A stretch of 63,732 nucleotides of DNA, taken from the IMG/VR virus record IMGVR_UViG_3300036770_004125, positions 1-63,732 of that record; one strand, 5' to 3'. A program made the position numbers and the translations under genes. Source of the DNA: a virus. Below are positions 1-9,377 of the stretch, one piece after another; the stretch's first letter is position 1; every line of letters starts with the position of its first letter. Under the pieces are notes generated by a model. It was not told the DNA's origin, made no database searches, and saw only the letters and a program-made list of their open reading frames with translations.

Positions 1-34
1 TTATTGAGTTTTAGTTCGTTATTTATATTTATTA

Positions 35-289
35 TTATTGGTAAATTGGGTCATTATTTTCATCGTGACGCTGATAAGTTCCAATACCAATTATATTGTT
101 ATTTTCATCACGACGCTGATAAGTTCCAACACCTATTGGATTATTATTTTCATCATGACGAATATAATCCACATTCCAATCTTCATAAGATACAGCAGAC
201 CAACCCTCATTTTGTCCAAATTGAGTAACTGTAGTAAATCCAGGTTGTGGAGATACTGGTTGATTATTTTCGTCGCGTCTTATATACAT
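35..289 (-). CDS. Small repeat protein with 15-residue DENN repeats
   Basis: 84 aa, unrecognised. The C-terminal half is about three tandem 15-residue units of the form Y-x-R-(R/H)-D-E-N-N-x-x-I-G-x-G-T, and the N-terminus (MYIRRDENN) is a fourth partial unit. The ATG lies 8 bp below the stop of the 53-aa core-protein gene, so it is probably the next gene of the head operon. In T4 this position, between the gp67/68 genes and the gp21 protease, belongs to prohead components, but no homology to those is visible. The repeats are charged and lack hydrophobic segments, so a soluble or virion-surface protein is most likely. Function unknown. Confidence 0.65.
   Translation of the reverse strand: MYIRRDENNQPVSPQPGFTTVTQFGQNEGWSAVSYEDWNVDYIRHDENNNPIGVGTYQRRDENNNIIGIGTYQRHDENNDPIYQ
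53..187. repeat. 45-bp tandem coding repeat, about three copies
   Basis: A unit containing CATCRYGACG recurs at 61, 106 and 151, an exact 45-bp (15-codon) period. A diverged copy is near 271. It encodes the DENN repeats of the 84-aa protein. Confidence 0.8.
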
Positions 290-297
290 CTTTTATT

Positions 298-459
298 TTA
301 TTCTTCTTCTGAAGGTGAGTTGTCAAATAAGGATGCTGCAACAGAAGGTCTTAGAGCATCAATTTTTTCTGCTGACTTTGTAAACAAAATATCTTTAATT
401 TTGTCGCTGATTTGTGATGGTGACTCATCTGCCACAATCATATCCATAAGTTCGTCCAT
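298..459 (-). CDS. 67: Prohead core protein, gp67-like
   Basis: 53 aa, directly downstream of the portal gene. It begins MDELMDMIVADESPSQISD and ends in an acidic SPSEEE tail. Short acidic core proteins of this type follow gp20 in T4-like cyanophages, and T4 gp67 (PIP) is an internal scaffold peptide cleaved during head maturation. The assignment rests on synteny (20-67) and the remembered N-terminal pattern, since T4 gp67 itself is poorly conserved. There is no strong Shine-Dalgarno sequence, and a second in-frame ATG four codons in is possible. The 26-bp gap to gp20 contains a TCTAAATA late-promoter-like element. Confidence 0.65.
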   Translation of the reverse strand: MDELMDMIVADESPSQISDKIKDILFTKSAEKIDALRPSVAASLFDNSPSEEE

Positions 460-482
460 AGTATTTAAAATTAACTATAATT

Positions 483-490
483 TATTTAGA
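483..490 (-). promoter_or_regulatory. Possible late promoter (TCTAAATA)
   Basis: A TAAATA-containing octamer about 24 bp upstream of the gp67-like ATG, matching the T4 late consensus TATAAATA at 6 of 8 positions. Weak. Confidence 0.3.
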
Positions 491-2153
491 TTCCTTTTTC
501 TGTAGGAGGTTCAACACCTTTTTCATTTACACCAGGGTCTACTGGAACCTGACCAGACGCTCCATTTATAGTATCCATAGGCATTCCAGTTTCTGGATCT
601 ATTGGAGCATTTGGATCAGGTATCACTCCACTTTCAATTTCTTTCTTAATTAGAATATCTTGCTCAACAATTTCTTCATCAGTTTGACGAAGAATCTTTC
701 TTCTTACATAGTCTTGAGAGTAATATTTACCGATATAAGGTTCTGCAGTTGCAGCCATATTTAATCTTTCAGTCATCAACTCTGCTTCTTTTAATTCGGA
801 GAAATGATTATCGTACAAGAAGTCATACTGTATATGCTCTCTCATCAATTTCCAATCTTCTGGAGTAATAATATTTTTAAGAATTAATTGAGTTCTCAAC
901 ATGTCATTGAACATGTTAGAAAATCTTTTCCTTAATCTTCCTACGAATTTTGTAAATTTTAATTCGTCTCTTAGAATTTCAGATGAACGACCTAAGTTAA
1001 ATCCACCTTCTCCACCAATTCTTGTTGGAGGTACATTTAGTGAGCGATAAAGTTTTTCTTGGAAATACTTAATATCAGTAATTTCTCCAAGATTTTGTCC
1101 TCCAGGAAGAGTTGAAATTTCAGTTCCTCTACCACCTTCACGACGAGGCAACCAGAAATCTTCAAGCATACTCATAAACTTCTTATCGTCACGAAGTTCT
1201 CCAGTGCTTGCATCATAAACTAGTTTATTACGATAGCGCATCATAACATCACGAAGATATTGTTCTGCCTTTACTTTTGGAAGATTGCCTACATCAATAT
1301 AGAAAATTCTTCTTTCTGGTGCTCTGGACAAGCGATAAATTACAAGAGAATCCTCAATCATTCTAAGTTGATTGAGTGACTTGATTGCCTTATGTAAATA
1401 AGAAAGACAAGTTCCTTTATTTCTATCTACTAATCCAGAAGTACAGTATGTAATTGAATCTCTTGCAATTCTCATTCCTCCATTTTGTGTTGGAGAAGTA
1501 GTTCCTGGTTGCTGCCCTCCAAGTGCTCCTACAGGATAGGATGCTTTTGGATTGTATACAAAGTATTCCTCAATTTCTGGGAAATCATAATCCATAGGAT
1601 TGTCAGTTGCTTTAATATAATTTGATCTATCATTTTTTGTTTTTTTCTGTTGACGCACATATCTCATCTTCATTGCGTCAATATAACGAAGTTCTTGAAT
1701 ACCTTCTTGTGGTTTTTTGATATCTATTACCTTATGATAATATAATCTTCCATCAATGTACCAGTTTCTATAAATTTCGTGCGATTTTTTGTCAAAATCT
1801 AATAACTCTAAAATATATTTAAATTCTTCTCTAATTTTTTCTTTTATACCATCACTGGCATTTAAATTTGATAACTCAATTTTTATCGGAGAGTCATTAG
1901 TATCCGATACAATTGCTTCATTTACAATATCTTCAATAGCACTATCAACTTCTGGATGAAGTGCCATCTCCCGATATCTTTTAATCATATCAAATTCGGT
2001 TCTATAGACACCTTCAATGTCTACATAAGAACCGAAAAATCCGCTAGTTAAATAATGATCAACCCCGTCCTCATTATTCTGAGGAACGGGGGATACCACA
2101 TTCGGGGATTGATTTTGATTATCATCAATTGAAAATCCAAATAGTCTTGCCAT
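486..2153 (-). CDS. 20: Portal vertex protein gp20
   Basis: 555 aa (T4 gp20 is 524). It forms the dodecameric portal at one capsid vertex, the channel for DNA packaging and the joint for the neck. It shows the recognisable gp20 region (YREMALHPEVDSAIEDIVNE, about residues 62-81) and the helical C-terminal half with FQEKLYRSLNVP and GRSSEILRDELKF. The last 60 residues are a low-complexity Pro/Gly/Glu tail. It follows gp19 and gp18 as in T4. A GCTAAATA late-type element and a short 34-bp spacer precede the ATG. Identification is firm. Confidence 0.96.
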   Translation of the reverse strand: MARLFGFSIDDNQNQSPNVVSPVPQNNEDGVDHYLTSGFFGSYVDIEGVYRTEFDMIKRYREMALHPEVDSAIEDIVNEAIVSDTNDSPIKIELSNLNASDGIKEKIREEFKYILELLDFDKKSHEIYRNWYIDGRLYYHKVIDIKKPQEGIQELRYIDAMKMRYVRQQKKTKNDRSNYIKATDNPMDYDFPEIEEYFVYNPKASYPVGALGGQQPGTTSPTQNGGMRIARDSITYCTSGLVDRNKGTCLSYLHKAIKSLNQLRMIEDSLVIYRLSRAPERRIFYIDVGNLPKVKAEQYLRDVMMRYRNKLVYDASTGELRDDKKFMSMLEDFWLPRREGGRGTEISTLPGGQNLGEITDIKYFQEKLYRSLNVPPTRIGGEGGFNLGRSSEILRDELKFTKFVGRLRKRFSNMFNDMLRTQLILKNIITPEDWKLMREHIQYDFLYDNHFSELKEAELMTERLNMAATAEPYIGKYYSQDYVRRKILRQTDEEIVEQDILIKKEIESGVIPDPNAPIDPETGMPMDTINGASGQVPVDPGVNEKGVEPPTEKGI

Positions 2154-2178
2154 TATTAAAGATTGATTGTACTTTATC

Positions 2179-2186
2179 TATTTAGC
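2179..2186 (-). promoter_or_regulatory. Possible late promoter (GCTAAATA) for gp20
   Basis: Matches TATAAATA at 6 of 8 positions, about 26 bp upstream of the portal ATG. Similar TAAATAGAT strings precede gp8 and gp15. Confidence 0.35.
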
Positions 2187-2187
2187 A

Positions 2188-2763
2188 TTAAGTGCCAGCA
2201 TTGCCAGCACCACCGCCACCAGTTCTTTCCCAATATTGAACTTGGAATTCTACAGTAAACTCCTCAATTGTGTCTGAGGTATCATATGAAAGATCAATTT
2301 GAGAAATATTAGTTGGAAAAACATCATAAAATTTGTATACAGCTGAGGGAGTCAAACCACCTCCACTAACGCCTCCAGCTGATGCAAGTCTTTGAAGTTG
2401 TCTTACTTCAGCCTCTGCCATATAATCATTAGGATTATTTGCACCACTAGAATCTGAATATTGTCCAATAAGTTGCATCCATTTTTCCATTGCATTTCTA
2501 ATTTTAAAATCAATATCATTAATTACAGTGATAGTCCAAGTATCAAATGTTCTATCACCAGCAACTTTAAATATGCGCCCTCTAAATGGAACATCTATTG
2601 GTGCAATATTAGATGCAGGAAGAGCAGCTGCTTTACATAACATTGAAAATTCATTACCATCAAATGCTGCGCCACCTTTTGGAGTCATAGTGACCTCAAA
2701 TAAATTAGGTCTAGCACCTCCCCCTTTAAGTGTTGATTTGAACTGTGATAGTGTGTATGGCAT
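2188..2763 (-). CDS. 19: Tail tube protein gp19
   Basis: 191 aa (T4 gp19 is 163). Polymerises into the inner tube that the sheath contracts around. The N-terminus (MPYTLSQFKSTLKGGGARPN) and the central LCKAAALPAS and WTITVINDIDFKIRNAMEKW segments are typical of the family. It lies between gp18 and gp20 as in T4. A strong GGAGG ribosome site is 8 bp before the ATG, expected for a high-copy virion protein. The C-terminus is glycine-rich. Confidence 0.95.
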   Translation of the reverse strand: MPYTLSQFKSTLKGGGARPNLFEVTMTPKGGAAFDGNEFSMLCKAAALPASNIAPIDVPFRGRIFKVAGDRTFDTWTITVINDIDFKIRNAMEKWMQLIGQYSDSSGANNPNDYMAEAEVRQLQRLASAGGVSGGGLTPSAVYKFYDVFPTNISQIDLSYDTSDTIEEFTVEFQVQYWERTGGGGAGNAGT

Positions 2764-2797
2764 TTTAGAATTCCTCCGTTTTAATTAGTTATAAAAA

Positions 2798-5365
2798 TCA
2801 GACTGTTCCAGCAACTTCTTCAAAGGAAACCCCAGTTCTAGTTGCTACGAATGTGAGAGTTACATAGTTAATGGATTTAGTTGGTTTTAGGAAAATATCC
2901 GCTCTAAATTCATTATTGTCAATAACATCTGGAGTGTTGTTAGTTTCATCACATCTTACGAAGAAACCATACAATCCTCTCTTTGCTTCAACATCACGGA
3001 GATATGGTTCAACAATGTTTATGAAGTTCAATCTTGTAATTTCATCGTTCAATTCAAAGAGTTGTGCCTGAGCAGTTCTTTCAAGCGCCTGTTCTACAGT
3101 TAGGAAGAGGCGACGAACATTAATTCTATCAAATGCGGAAGGATATCCAAGTGCAGTTTTATCTCCGAAGAGAAGTATTCCGATTCCAGGTTGATTTATA
3201 ATGGAATTTACTCTTTGAGTATAAAGTTGATCTCTTTGGAATTTATTTGGACTGTATGCTAACTTAATAGCGTTATTTAAAATTCCTCTTTGCTGACCAG
3301 CAGGAGAGAACCAAGGATATGCAAAAATACTGGTACGAACCATCAATCCAGCAACATCAGCATTGCATGGGATATAACGGAATTTATTATTAAAGCGATC
3401 ATAAGTGTACTTATATCCGGTATCAAATACCGCATAAGATGAAGAAGGTAAAGGTGAGAAGAACTCTATGATATTGTCAGTAATTTGATCTGTAGTTAGA
3501 TATTGTCTCAGTCCTGTGTCTTGATTTGCTTCAGAAACTACATCAAGTCTGTGTGGGGAAATAACCGCGACACAATCCTTTCTTTGACCAGCAACTGAGA
3601 TCAAATGAGCAGCTTTGGCTTGAGATTCAAACTTGTTTCCAAGACCAGGGCCCATGATTAAGTAATCAATTGCAATTTCATCTCTATTAGAGAATAGATC
3701 ATATGAATTTAGAAGATCACCTAATTGTGCGGTCATTGTACCTGTTTCTCCAGGTAAAGCATCAATATCACCGTAGTCTCTACCACCACCTAAGACATAT
3801 ACAGCATTTCCGATTGCGCTGAATACCTTATCTTGGGCAATTTCATTCCACAATCCTTCTGCAACAGTATATGGAGTAAATCCTTCGGAGAATCCGGTTT
3901 GGAATACTTCCTCATTATTTTGATTATCAGATGGATTATCTCCAGCATAAATGTAACTTGAATAAAGAGCAAGGAATTCTTTATACCAAATTCTTTGCTG
4001 TGGATTTACTGTAGAAAGTGTATCAGTTGCCTTAGAAAGATTAGTGAATTTTTCTAGAAGGTTTCCTTGAATTCCAGTAACACTTCCAGTGTCATCTACC
4101 ACAACAATATGCATTGCATCATTTTTTCCATTGCGATCTAATACATACTCGTTTGTATTAGGTCTTGGCGCAATAGATCTCCAAAGAATGTCTGCATTTA
4201 CTAGATCTAGATATTGGTTATCGTACCAATCTTTTACGAAAGATCCTCCAACAGGAAGAGTTCTTGAAGTTACAATTCCAGTTTCACTTACTATATTTAC
4301 AGTAGTTGAAGATGTAGAACTAGATGCTCTAATTGATGATGCACGATCTCTTGGTCTATAGGTAATGAAAGTATCTGCATCAGTTCCAATAGCAACTCTA
4401 GATACAATTTTTACATCAATAGCATCATCTTGAACACCAGTAATAATTCCTTTTAGGTATCCAGTAAATGTTGAATTAATTCCAGTTGGTAAAGTGTATG
4501 TTACATTGTTTAGGGATACTGTTACTCCCATACCAACTTCACATTGAGCAGCAGCTGTTGACCCTATGGTTACAATCTGATCTGCTTTATTATCAATAAT
4601 ACAAACCTTAAGATTATTTGACCAAGATCCTGGAGTTTTTGCTGAGAACATATATCCAGCAATATCATCGGCATAATTTAATGAATAATCATCAAAGTTT
4701 TTAATTTTAAGATCTGGTTCTGCAACTACAGAAGTTCCGCCTGTAGTGTAAATATCAGTAATATCAAATTCAAAATCTACTCCAAATGTTGCAGTAGTTC
4801 CTAAACCAACATTACTCGCTAAAATAGTAATGCTCTCATTTTCATTAAATCCATTTCCTCCATTGGTAATGGAAACTGTGACGGTAGAACCTAAACCTGC
4901 CCCATTATCTGCAACTACAACAGTAAAGACTGCACCAGTTCCGTCTGCATCAGTAGTTGTATATCCAGTAGAAATACCTGTATTTTGAACAATATATGTT
5001 CCAGGTGTTCTTAATGTACTAGCAGCACTGACATTAGCAACTTCTATAATTTCACCACTTCTAACTCTTCTTGCATTTGCATTTCTTAATGCATCTCCAT
5101 CCGTTCTTACAACTTTAAGAACACCTCCATAAGAAAGGTATGAAGAAGCACTCATCCAATACTCATATTGCCCATCTAATGAAAGAGGTTTGCCATACAC
5201 GCTAATTAACTCTTTTTCATTGGTGATGTCAACAGCCTCATCTACAGGGCCTGTGGGGAAAGGACCCGCAATCGCCCCGATGTTATCTAAAACATTATCA
5301 GCTCTTCCTACTGTTAGGTCAACCTCACGGATCAGTACGCCGGGAGATAATTGAGGAGTCGCCAT
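2798..5365 (-). CDS. 18: Contractile tail sheath protein gp18
   Basis: 855 aa, about 200 longer than T4 gp18 (659). The N-terminus (SPGVLIREVDLT) and the C-terminal third (GDKTALGYPSAFDRINVRRL, TRTGVSFEEVAG) are the conserved sheath core. Extra length sits near residues 120-200, where a Gly-rich module (NGGNGFNENESI) like those in gp14, gp8 and the giant baseplate proteins is inserted. Such inserts are expected to be exposed on the sheath surface. A ribosome site (TAGGAG) and an AATAAATA late promoter lie upstream. Cotranscribed with gp19 and gp20. Confidence 0.95.
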   Translation of the reverse strand: MATPQLSPGVLIREVDLTVGRADNVLDNIGAIAGPFPTGPVDEAVDITNEKELISVYGKPLSLDGQYEYWMSASSYLSYGGVLKVVRTDGDALRNANARRVRSGEIIEVANVSAASTLRTPGTYIVQNTGISTGYTTTDADGTGAVFTVVVADNGAGLGSTVTVSITNGGNGFNENESITILASNVGLGTTATFGVDFEFDITDIYTTGGTSVVAEPDLKIKNFDDYSLNYADDIAGYMFSAKTPGSWSNNLKVCIIDNKADQIVTIGSTAAAQCEVGMGVTVSLNNVTYTLPTGINSTFTGYLKGIITGVQDDAIDVKIVSRVAIGTDADTFITYRPRDRASSIRASSSTSSTTVNIVSETGIVTSRTLPVGGSFVKDWYDNQYLDLVNADILWRSIAPRPNTNEYVLDRNGKNDAMHIVVVDDTGSVTGIQGNLLEKFTNLSKATDTLSTVNPQQRIWYKEFLALYSSYIYAGDNPSDNQNNEEVFQTGFSEGFTPYTVAEGLWNEIAQDKVFSAIGNAVYVLGGGRDYGDIDALPGETGTMTAQLGDLLNSYDLFSNRDEIAIDYLIMGPGLGNKFESQAKAAHLISVAGQRKDCVAVISPHRLDVVSEANQDTGLRQYLTTDQITDNIIEFFSPLPSSSYAVFDTGYKYTYDRFNNKFRYIPCNADVAGLMVRTSIFAYPWFSPAGQQRGILNNAIKLAYSPNKFQRDQLYTQRVNSIINQPGIGILLFGDKTALGYPSAFDRINVRRLFLTVEQALERTAQAQLFELNDEITRLNFINIVEPYLRDVEAKRGLYGFFVRCDETNNTPDVIDNNEFRADIFLKPTKSINYVTLTFVATRTGVSFEEVAGTV

Positions 5366-5398
5366 TTTTTTCTCCTAAGTCTCAGTTTATCTAAAAAA

Positions 5399-5406
5399 TA
5401 TTTATT
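5399..5406 (-). promoter_or_regulatory. T4-type late promoter (AATAAATA) for gp18
   Basis: Seven of eight matches to TATAAATA, 33 bp upstream of the gp18 ATG in an AT-rich 66-bp gap. No -35 box, as expected for late promoters read by the gp55-type sigma factor with a sliding clamp. Confidence 0.6.
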
Positions 5407-5431
5407 AAAAACTTAATTTACAAAAGATAAA

Positions 5432-7084
5432 CTAACTTAAGTATTCCCACATATAAGATCTATCTCCATATTCATCTGCATACCATCTATCTCCATCACT
5501 GTCTACAAATGTACTTTCATCATTTATTCCATCTACTATAAATCCAAATGGTGACATGTCTTGCTCTACTTGATTTTTTTGTTCTTCGTATATTCTTTTC
5601 CGAATATCTTGATCTGTCAATTCTTTAAAATAATCTTGCAATATTAACCAAGAATACATTACAAGACACATCACTAAATCATCATTTCTTCCCTCTTCTG
5701 CCTCAAAAGAATTTGCTTTTTGTATAAAAGTAGTCAGTTCATTAATGATTTCAAAATCATTAAAAATTAACTTATTATCTTCTATTAAAGTTTTTAAATT
5801 TAAACAACCAACTTTTTTGGTTGTTTTAGACATCTTTACTCCAAGTTGAACTTTTTTACCAGAAAATCCTTGACCTAAAATTTGACCTGCTCTACCTCGC
5901 ATTGAACTCATCAAAAGATTTGGGTATTCTAAATCATAGTGAAGTCCTGCAGCCACTTGGTCCCCAACATCATTAACTTCACAAAGGACATATGCATTAT
6001 TATAAGATTTTGCTACATCTTTAATTATATTTGGGAACAGTATTGGTCTTATTTGATTATTTCTATACTTTGCTACTACTTTGTGAGGAAACTGTGACAC
6101 ATCAATCACTACAAAGGCAGAAAAGTCTTTTTCAACTCCACGAGCAACATCTACAGTAACGACATATGTATGCTCTTCTTGAGGATCTTCATAAACATCT
6201 AATCCTGCATTTGAAGTTTTTGGTTTATCAAATATTAATCTGTTTAATACGGGACCAGAAATTAAGGTATCGGATGAACCAAGGAACAAACATTCAAACT
6301 CTTGCCTCCATTGTGCTTCTGAGGTATTTGCAATTGTAGTCCTTTTAAATTCTTCATCTCTTCCAGGAACATCAGTCCAATGAACTTCAATTGGAACATA
6401 TTCGTTTCTACCTTTTTGTGCATCATCCCAAAGACGATAAAAATGATTCATTCCGTAAGGTGTACTTACGACGATAACCTTTGAAGATTTACCTGAAGTA
6501 ATTACAGGATATACAGAACTAAAAAAGTTATCAGCAACTGTATTTGGAACGAATGCAAATTCGTCCAAGAAAATAATATTATAAGTACCACCTCGGATAG
6601 AAGATGCTGAAGTAGAAGCTGCAGTTATCTTGGACTTATTTTCAAGTTCTAAGGATCCCTTGTTCCACGATAAGACCCCTTGCTGTAACCACTTGGGCAA
6701 ATTCTCATATCCTGTCTGGAGACGGGTTAGAAGGTCTCTGGCAGTGTTTGCTTTGTTTGCAAGAATAGCAATATTTACATTGTCATTGAATATTGCATAA
6801 TGAAGAAGATATGAAACTACTGTAGTACTTTTTCCAGACTGACGGGGAAGTTTACATATACTAAATCTATTCTCATGAAAAGTTTTTACCATATTTTCCT
6901 GAAAAGGATACATGTCAAATTCAGACAATCCATAATCAAGAGTTGTAATTTTTATATATTTTTTTGCAAAATAAACAGGATCTTGAGCACATTTAATCCA
7001 CTCAAGAACCTGTTCTTCTGTAAATTCAATTTTGGTATTTGCTTTTTTTAGAAGTGGATTACCAAGATAATGTTCTTCAGACAT
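5432..7084 (-). CDS. 17: Terminase large subunit gp17
   Basis: 550 aa (T4 gp17 is 610). The packaging motor ATPase and headful nuclease. Walker A PRQSGKST is at about residues 80-87 after an adenine-binding YPFQENM (59-65). Walker B IIFLDEF is at about 170-176 and the coupling motif VVSTPYG at about 205-211. The RNase H-fold nuclease carries D312 (VDVARG), E369 (CEV) and D468/D469 (GRNDDL). All key residues are present and no intron or split is visible. It sits between gp16/accessory genes and gp18. Confidence 0.97.
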   Translation of the reverse strand: MSEEHYLGNPLLKKANTKIEFTEEQVLEWIKCAQDPVYFAKKYIKITTLDYGLSEFDMYPFQENMVKTFHENRFSICKLPRQSGKSTTVVSYLLHYAIFNDNVNIAILANKANTARDLLTRLQTGYENLPKWLQQGVLSWNKGSLELENKSKITAASTSASSIRGGTYNIIFLDEFAFVPNTVADNFFSSVYPVITSGKSSKVIVVSTPYGMNHFYRLWDDAQKGRNEYVPIEVHWTDVPGRDEEFKRTTIANTSEAQWRQEFECLFLGSSDTLISGPVLNRLIFDKPKTSNAGLDVYEDPQEEHTYVVTVDVARGVEKDFSAFVVIDVSQFPHKVVAKYRNNQIRPILFPNIIKDVAKSYNNAYVLCEVNDVGDQVAAGLHYDLEYPNLLMSSMRGRAGQILGQGFSGKKVQLGVKMSKTTKKVGCLNLKTLIEDNKLIFNDFEIINELTTFIQKANSFEAEEGRNDDLVMCLVMYSWLILQDYFKELTDQDIRKRIYEEQKNQVEQDMSPFGFIVDGINDESTFVDSDGDRWYADEYGDRSYMWEYLS

Positions 7085-7098
7085 AATATAACTCTACA

Positions 7099-7353
7099 CT
7101 ACCATTTAACTTTATTCGCCCAATAAGCCGCTGACATTTTTCCTTTTGCTATATTTTTCGCATGTCTTGCCTTAAATCTTTCACGACGATTTGCATATGC
7201 TTCAGATTCACCTTTCTTTTTGGGTGATCCTTTTACACCTCTTTGGCCAAAGCGAATAATTTTCTCTTTTCCACTTTCACATGCTTTAACTACATGAGAT
7301 TTTCCAGTTTGAGAATCACCAACTGCTTGTGCTTTAGGTTTATTGCAAGGCAT
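7099..7353 (-). CDS. Conserved basic cyanophage protein next to terminase
   Basis: 84 aa, strongly basic in the second half (GSPKKKGESEAYANRRERF, then KGKMSAAYWANKVKW). I recognise it as a small protein conserved among T4-like cyanophages, but no function is known to me. The charge suggests nucleic-acid binding. The gap to gp17 is only 14 bp, so it is in the same operon and probably late. Confidence 0.8.
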   Translation of the reverse strand: MPCNKPKAQAVGDSQTGKSHVVKACESGKEKIIRFGQRGVKGSPKKKGESEAYANRRERFKARHAKNIAKGKMSAAYWANKVKW

Positions 7354-7364
7354 CTCTGCCTTAT

Positions 7365-8930
7365 TTACTTTTTTTCTTCAGATATTTCAACCTCTTCACC
7401 CATAGGTTTTACATAATTTTTATTAGAACCCATTTTTGCACCACTACCACCTCTATATGCATAAACTAGAGGTTCTCCTTGTTTAAAATCTGCAACTCTG
7501 TAATTAATTACATTTGAACCTGGATAGATTTTTTGAATTTCGTCTGCAATTTCAATTCTTGAGGGAACTTTTGCTTGAGGGAAAAATATTTGAATAGTAT
7601 AATACTTACCTCTCCAAGATAAGGTTACAAAGACATTATTGCCAGTTTGTGCGGGCATTCTGCTTGCTTCATCAATACTTTCTTTTTGATATCCCTTTGC
7701 TTTTTTCACTCCCTTTTTAACTGGAACGCAATTTGGAACTTCTCTTCCATTTTTCATTTTCATTCCAACTTGAGTATATCCTTTCCAGCAAGGATTCTCT
7801 TCTTCTATAGACCCAGATTTAATAATATCAATAAACTCAGCATAATAATTACCATTTGCATCTCTTACTATAGAACTTTCTTTTTGAGTTTCCATTTTTT
7901 TGAGTTTACTGTAATAATTGGGAAGTTCATCCAAATGCTGAAGAGCAGTTATTCTTGCCTTACTTTTATCTGAAGTATGTTCAAATTCAACTTTTGTTCC
8001 GATTTCAACTTGCTTATGGATTTGATCTAAAGAAACCCCGTGCTTTTTAGCAAGTTCTTCTGGTGACTTATATGATTTTGTTGGACCCTTTGGATCCTTT
8101 TCTTCTGACATTGGACACTTATGTTTTCCATGAACAGGACAAGGTTTTCCTTCTCCAGTATGAGCACATGATTCTCCAACTGGTTTACCTATTCCAACCT
8201 CAGTTGGTTTAATTTTTTGTCCAGGAACTTTCATTCCCTCTGGAATTGGTTTACATACCCGATCAGTATTGCACCAATACATTCCTTTTCCACACTTTTC
8301 TTCGCCAAGAATTTTTTCAACTAAAGAAATTTCTTCTCCTAATTTTGGTTTTTGCCATTTAACACCAGTTCCTCCAAGATTTTTAGCAATATTACTTGCC
8401 GCTGCAGTTTCACCTGCCGTTCTTCCCTTTCCTGTTAATCCTTTTTGGGCAACTTTATTTCTCTTTACTTCTTTTTTATATGTATCTGGATTGATAGATG
8501 AACTTACTTCTTCTTCAACCTTTTCATCACTCTGTAAATATTCTGCTGCAGTGTCAATATAATCTGCTGCTTTTGTGATTTTTGATTGAACCCAAGCAGG
8601 AAGTTGTTGATTGCCAGACTTTATGGATTTTCTGAGGTTTTTTACTGCATTTTCAATTGAATCAAGTTCATTTCTTGCCATATAACCTTCATCATCTGTT
8701 TGTTTCCCAGAAGCAACTTCTTTGTGATCCTCGTGAATTTTTTTCATTTTTTCCTTAATCCAATCGTCTGGTGTCTTTTTATATTTATTTTTAAAAGAAT
8801 TATGAAGATCCTTTGCAGTCACATCATAAGATTTCATAATCTTTCTCATTAAACTATCAATAGAATCATAAGAAATATCATCTAATTTTAGTAACTTATT
8901 TTCTAGTTCTTTTACTGCTTTAGATAACAT
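7365..8930 (-). CDS. Multidomain virion-associated protein with DUF5661-like region
   Basis: 521 aa. N-terminal helical region (about 1-150). A Cys/His-rich middle with CGKGMYWCNTDRVC (about 213-226) and HTGEGKPCPVHGKHKC could bind metal. Next comes a segment with the pattern of DUF5661 (ELAKKHGVSLDQI ... ARITALQHLDELPNYYSKLK, about 290-345), then NPCWKGYTQVGMK. The last about 90 residues (FVTLSWRGKYYTIQIFFP ...) look like a separate beta-rich domain. It lies between gp16 and gp17, where T4 has nothing but cyanophages often carry an extra protein. A structural role is inferred from position. Confidence 0.65.
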   Translation of the reverse strand: MLSKAVKELENKLLKLDDISYDSIDSLMRKIMKSYDVTAKDLHNSFKNKYKKTPDDWIKEKMKKIHEDHKEVASGKQTDDEGYMARNELDSIENAVKNLRKSIKSGNQQLPAWVQSKITKAADYIDTAAEYLQSDEKVEEEVSSSINPDTYKKEVKRNKVAQKGLTGKGRTAGETAAASNIAKNLGGTGVKWQKPKLGEEISLVEKILGEEKCGKGMYWCNTDRVCKPIPEGMKVPGQKIKPTEVGIGKPVGESCAHTGEGKPCPVHGKHKCPMSEEKDPKGPTKSYKSPEELAKKHGVSLDQIHKQVEIGTKVEFEHTSDKSKARITALQHLDELPNYYSKLKKMETQKESSIVRDANGNYYAEFIDIIKSGSIEEENPCWKGYTQVGMKMKNGREVPNCVPVKKGVKKAKGYQKESIDEASRMPAQTGNNVFVTLSWRGKYYTIQIFFPQAKVPSRIEIADEIQKIYPGSNVINYRVADFKQGEPLVYAYRGGSGAKMGSNKNYVKPMGEEVEISEEKK

Positions 8931-8935
8931 TGTTT

Positions 8936-9373
8936 TTATGAATCTGTATTATTTAACTTATTTTTTAATAACTTTGAGAGTTCGGCAGTTGATCCTACAA
9001 AAAGTGCATTTGTAACATTAGTAGGACCATTTGAAGATTTAACCTCTTCAATATCTTTAAGTTTCTTCTGAAGTTCCATCAATTTATCTGTGGCATCGGA
9101 AACATTTTTAATCAATTGACCAACAACTTCATATGCTCTAGGAGATTCTGTTTCTTGAGCAAGTTCAAGAACACTGTTAATTGCTTCTTGACCCTTTTCA
9201 ATAATTGAATAAAAATTTGCTCTAGAATAATCATAATCTTTTTTTATATCGTTTGTTATTGAAACATTCTTTTTTTGTTCAACAACATCAATGTCAACAG
9301 AATTATCACTCTGTTGCACGATTTCGCTAGTAACATTAAACACTTCGTCAAGTTTATCAAATTTTTTTGCCAT
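8936..9373 (-). CDS. 16: Terminase small subunit gp16
   Basis: 145 aa (T4 gp16 is 164). Recognises DNA and regulates the gp17 motor. A helical core (about 50-110, with AYEVVGQLIKNVSDATDKLM) and a C-terminal region with NVTNALFVGSTAELSKLLK match the cyanophage gp16 pattern. I start at the ATG giving MAKKFDKLDEV. The longer reading begins with TTG inside the end of gp15 and is less likely. Gene order gp15-gp16-gp17 supports the call. Confidence 0.9.
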   Translation of the reverse strand: MAKKFDKLDEVFNVTSEIVQQSDNSVDIDVVEQKKNVSITNDIKKDYDYSRANFYSIIEKGQEAINSVLELAQETESPRAYEVVGQLIKNVSDATDKLMELQKKLKDIEEVKSSNGPTNVTNALFVGSTAELSKLLKNKLNNTDS

Positions 9374-9377
9374 AGTT

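Noticed and set aside
38-505. 155-aa plus-strand frame over the start of the window
   Set aside because: It is antisense to three minus-strand genes with clear patterns, has no ribosome site, and is an AT-rich shadow of the DENN repeats.
5432-7084. Intron or intein in the terminase gene, common in T4-like phages
   Set aside because: All ATPase and nuclease motifs are contiguous with normal spacing and length.
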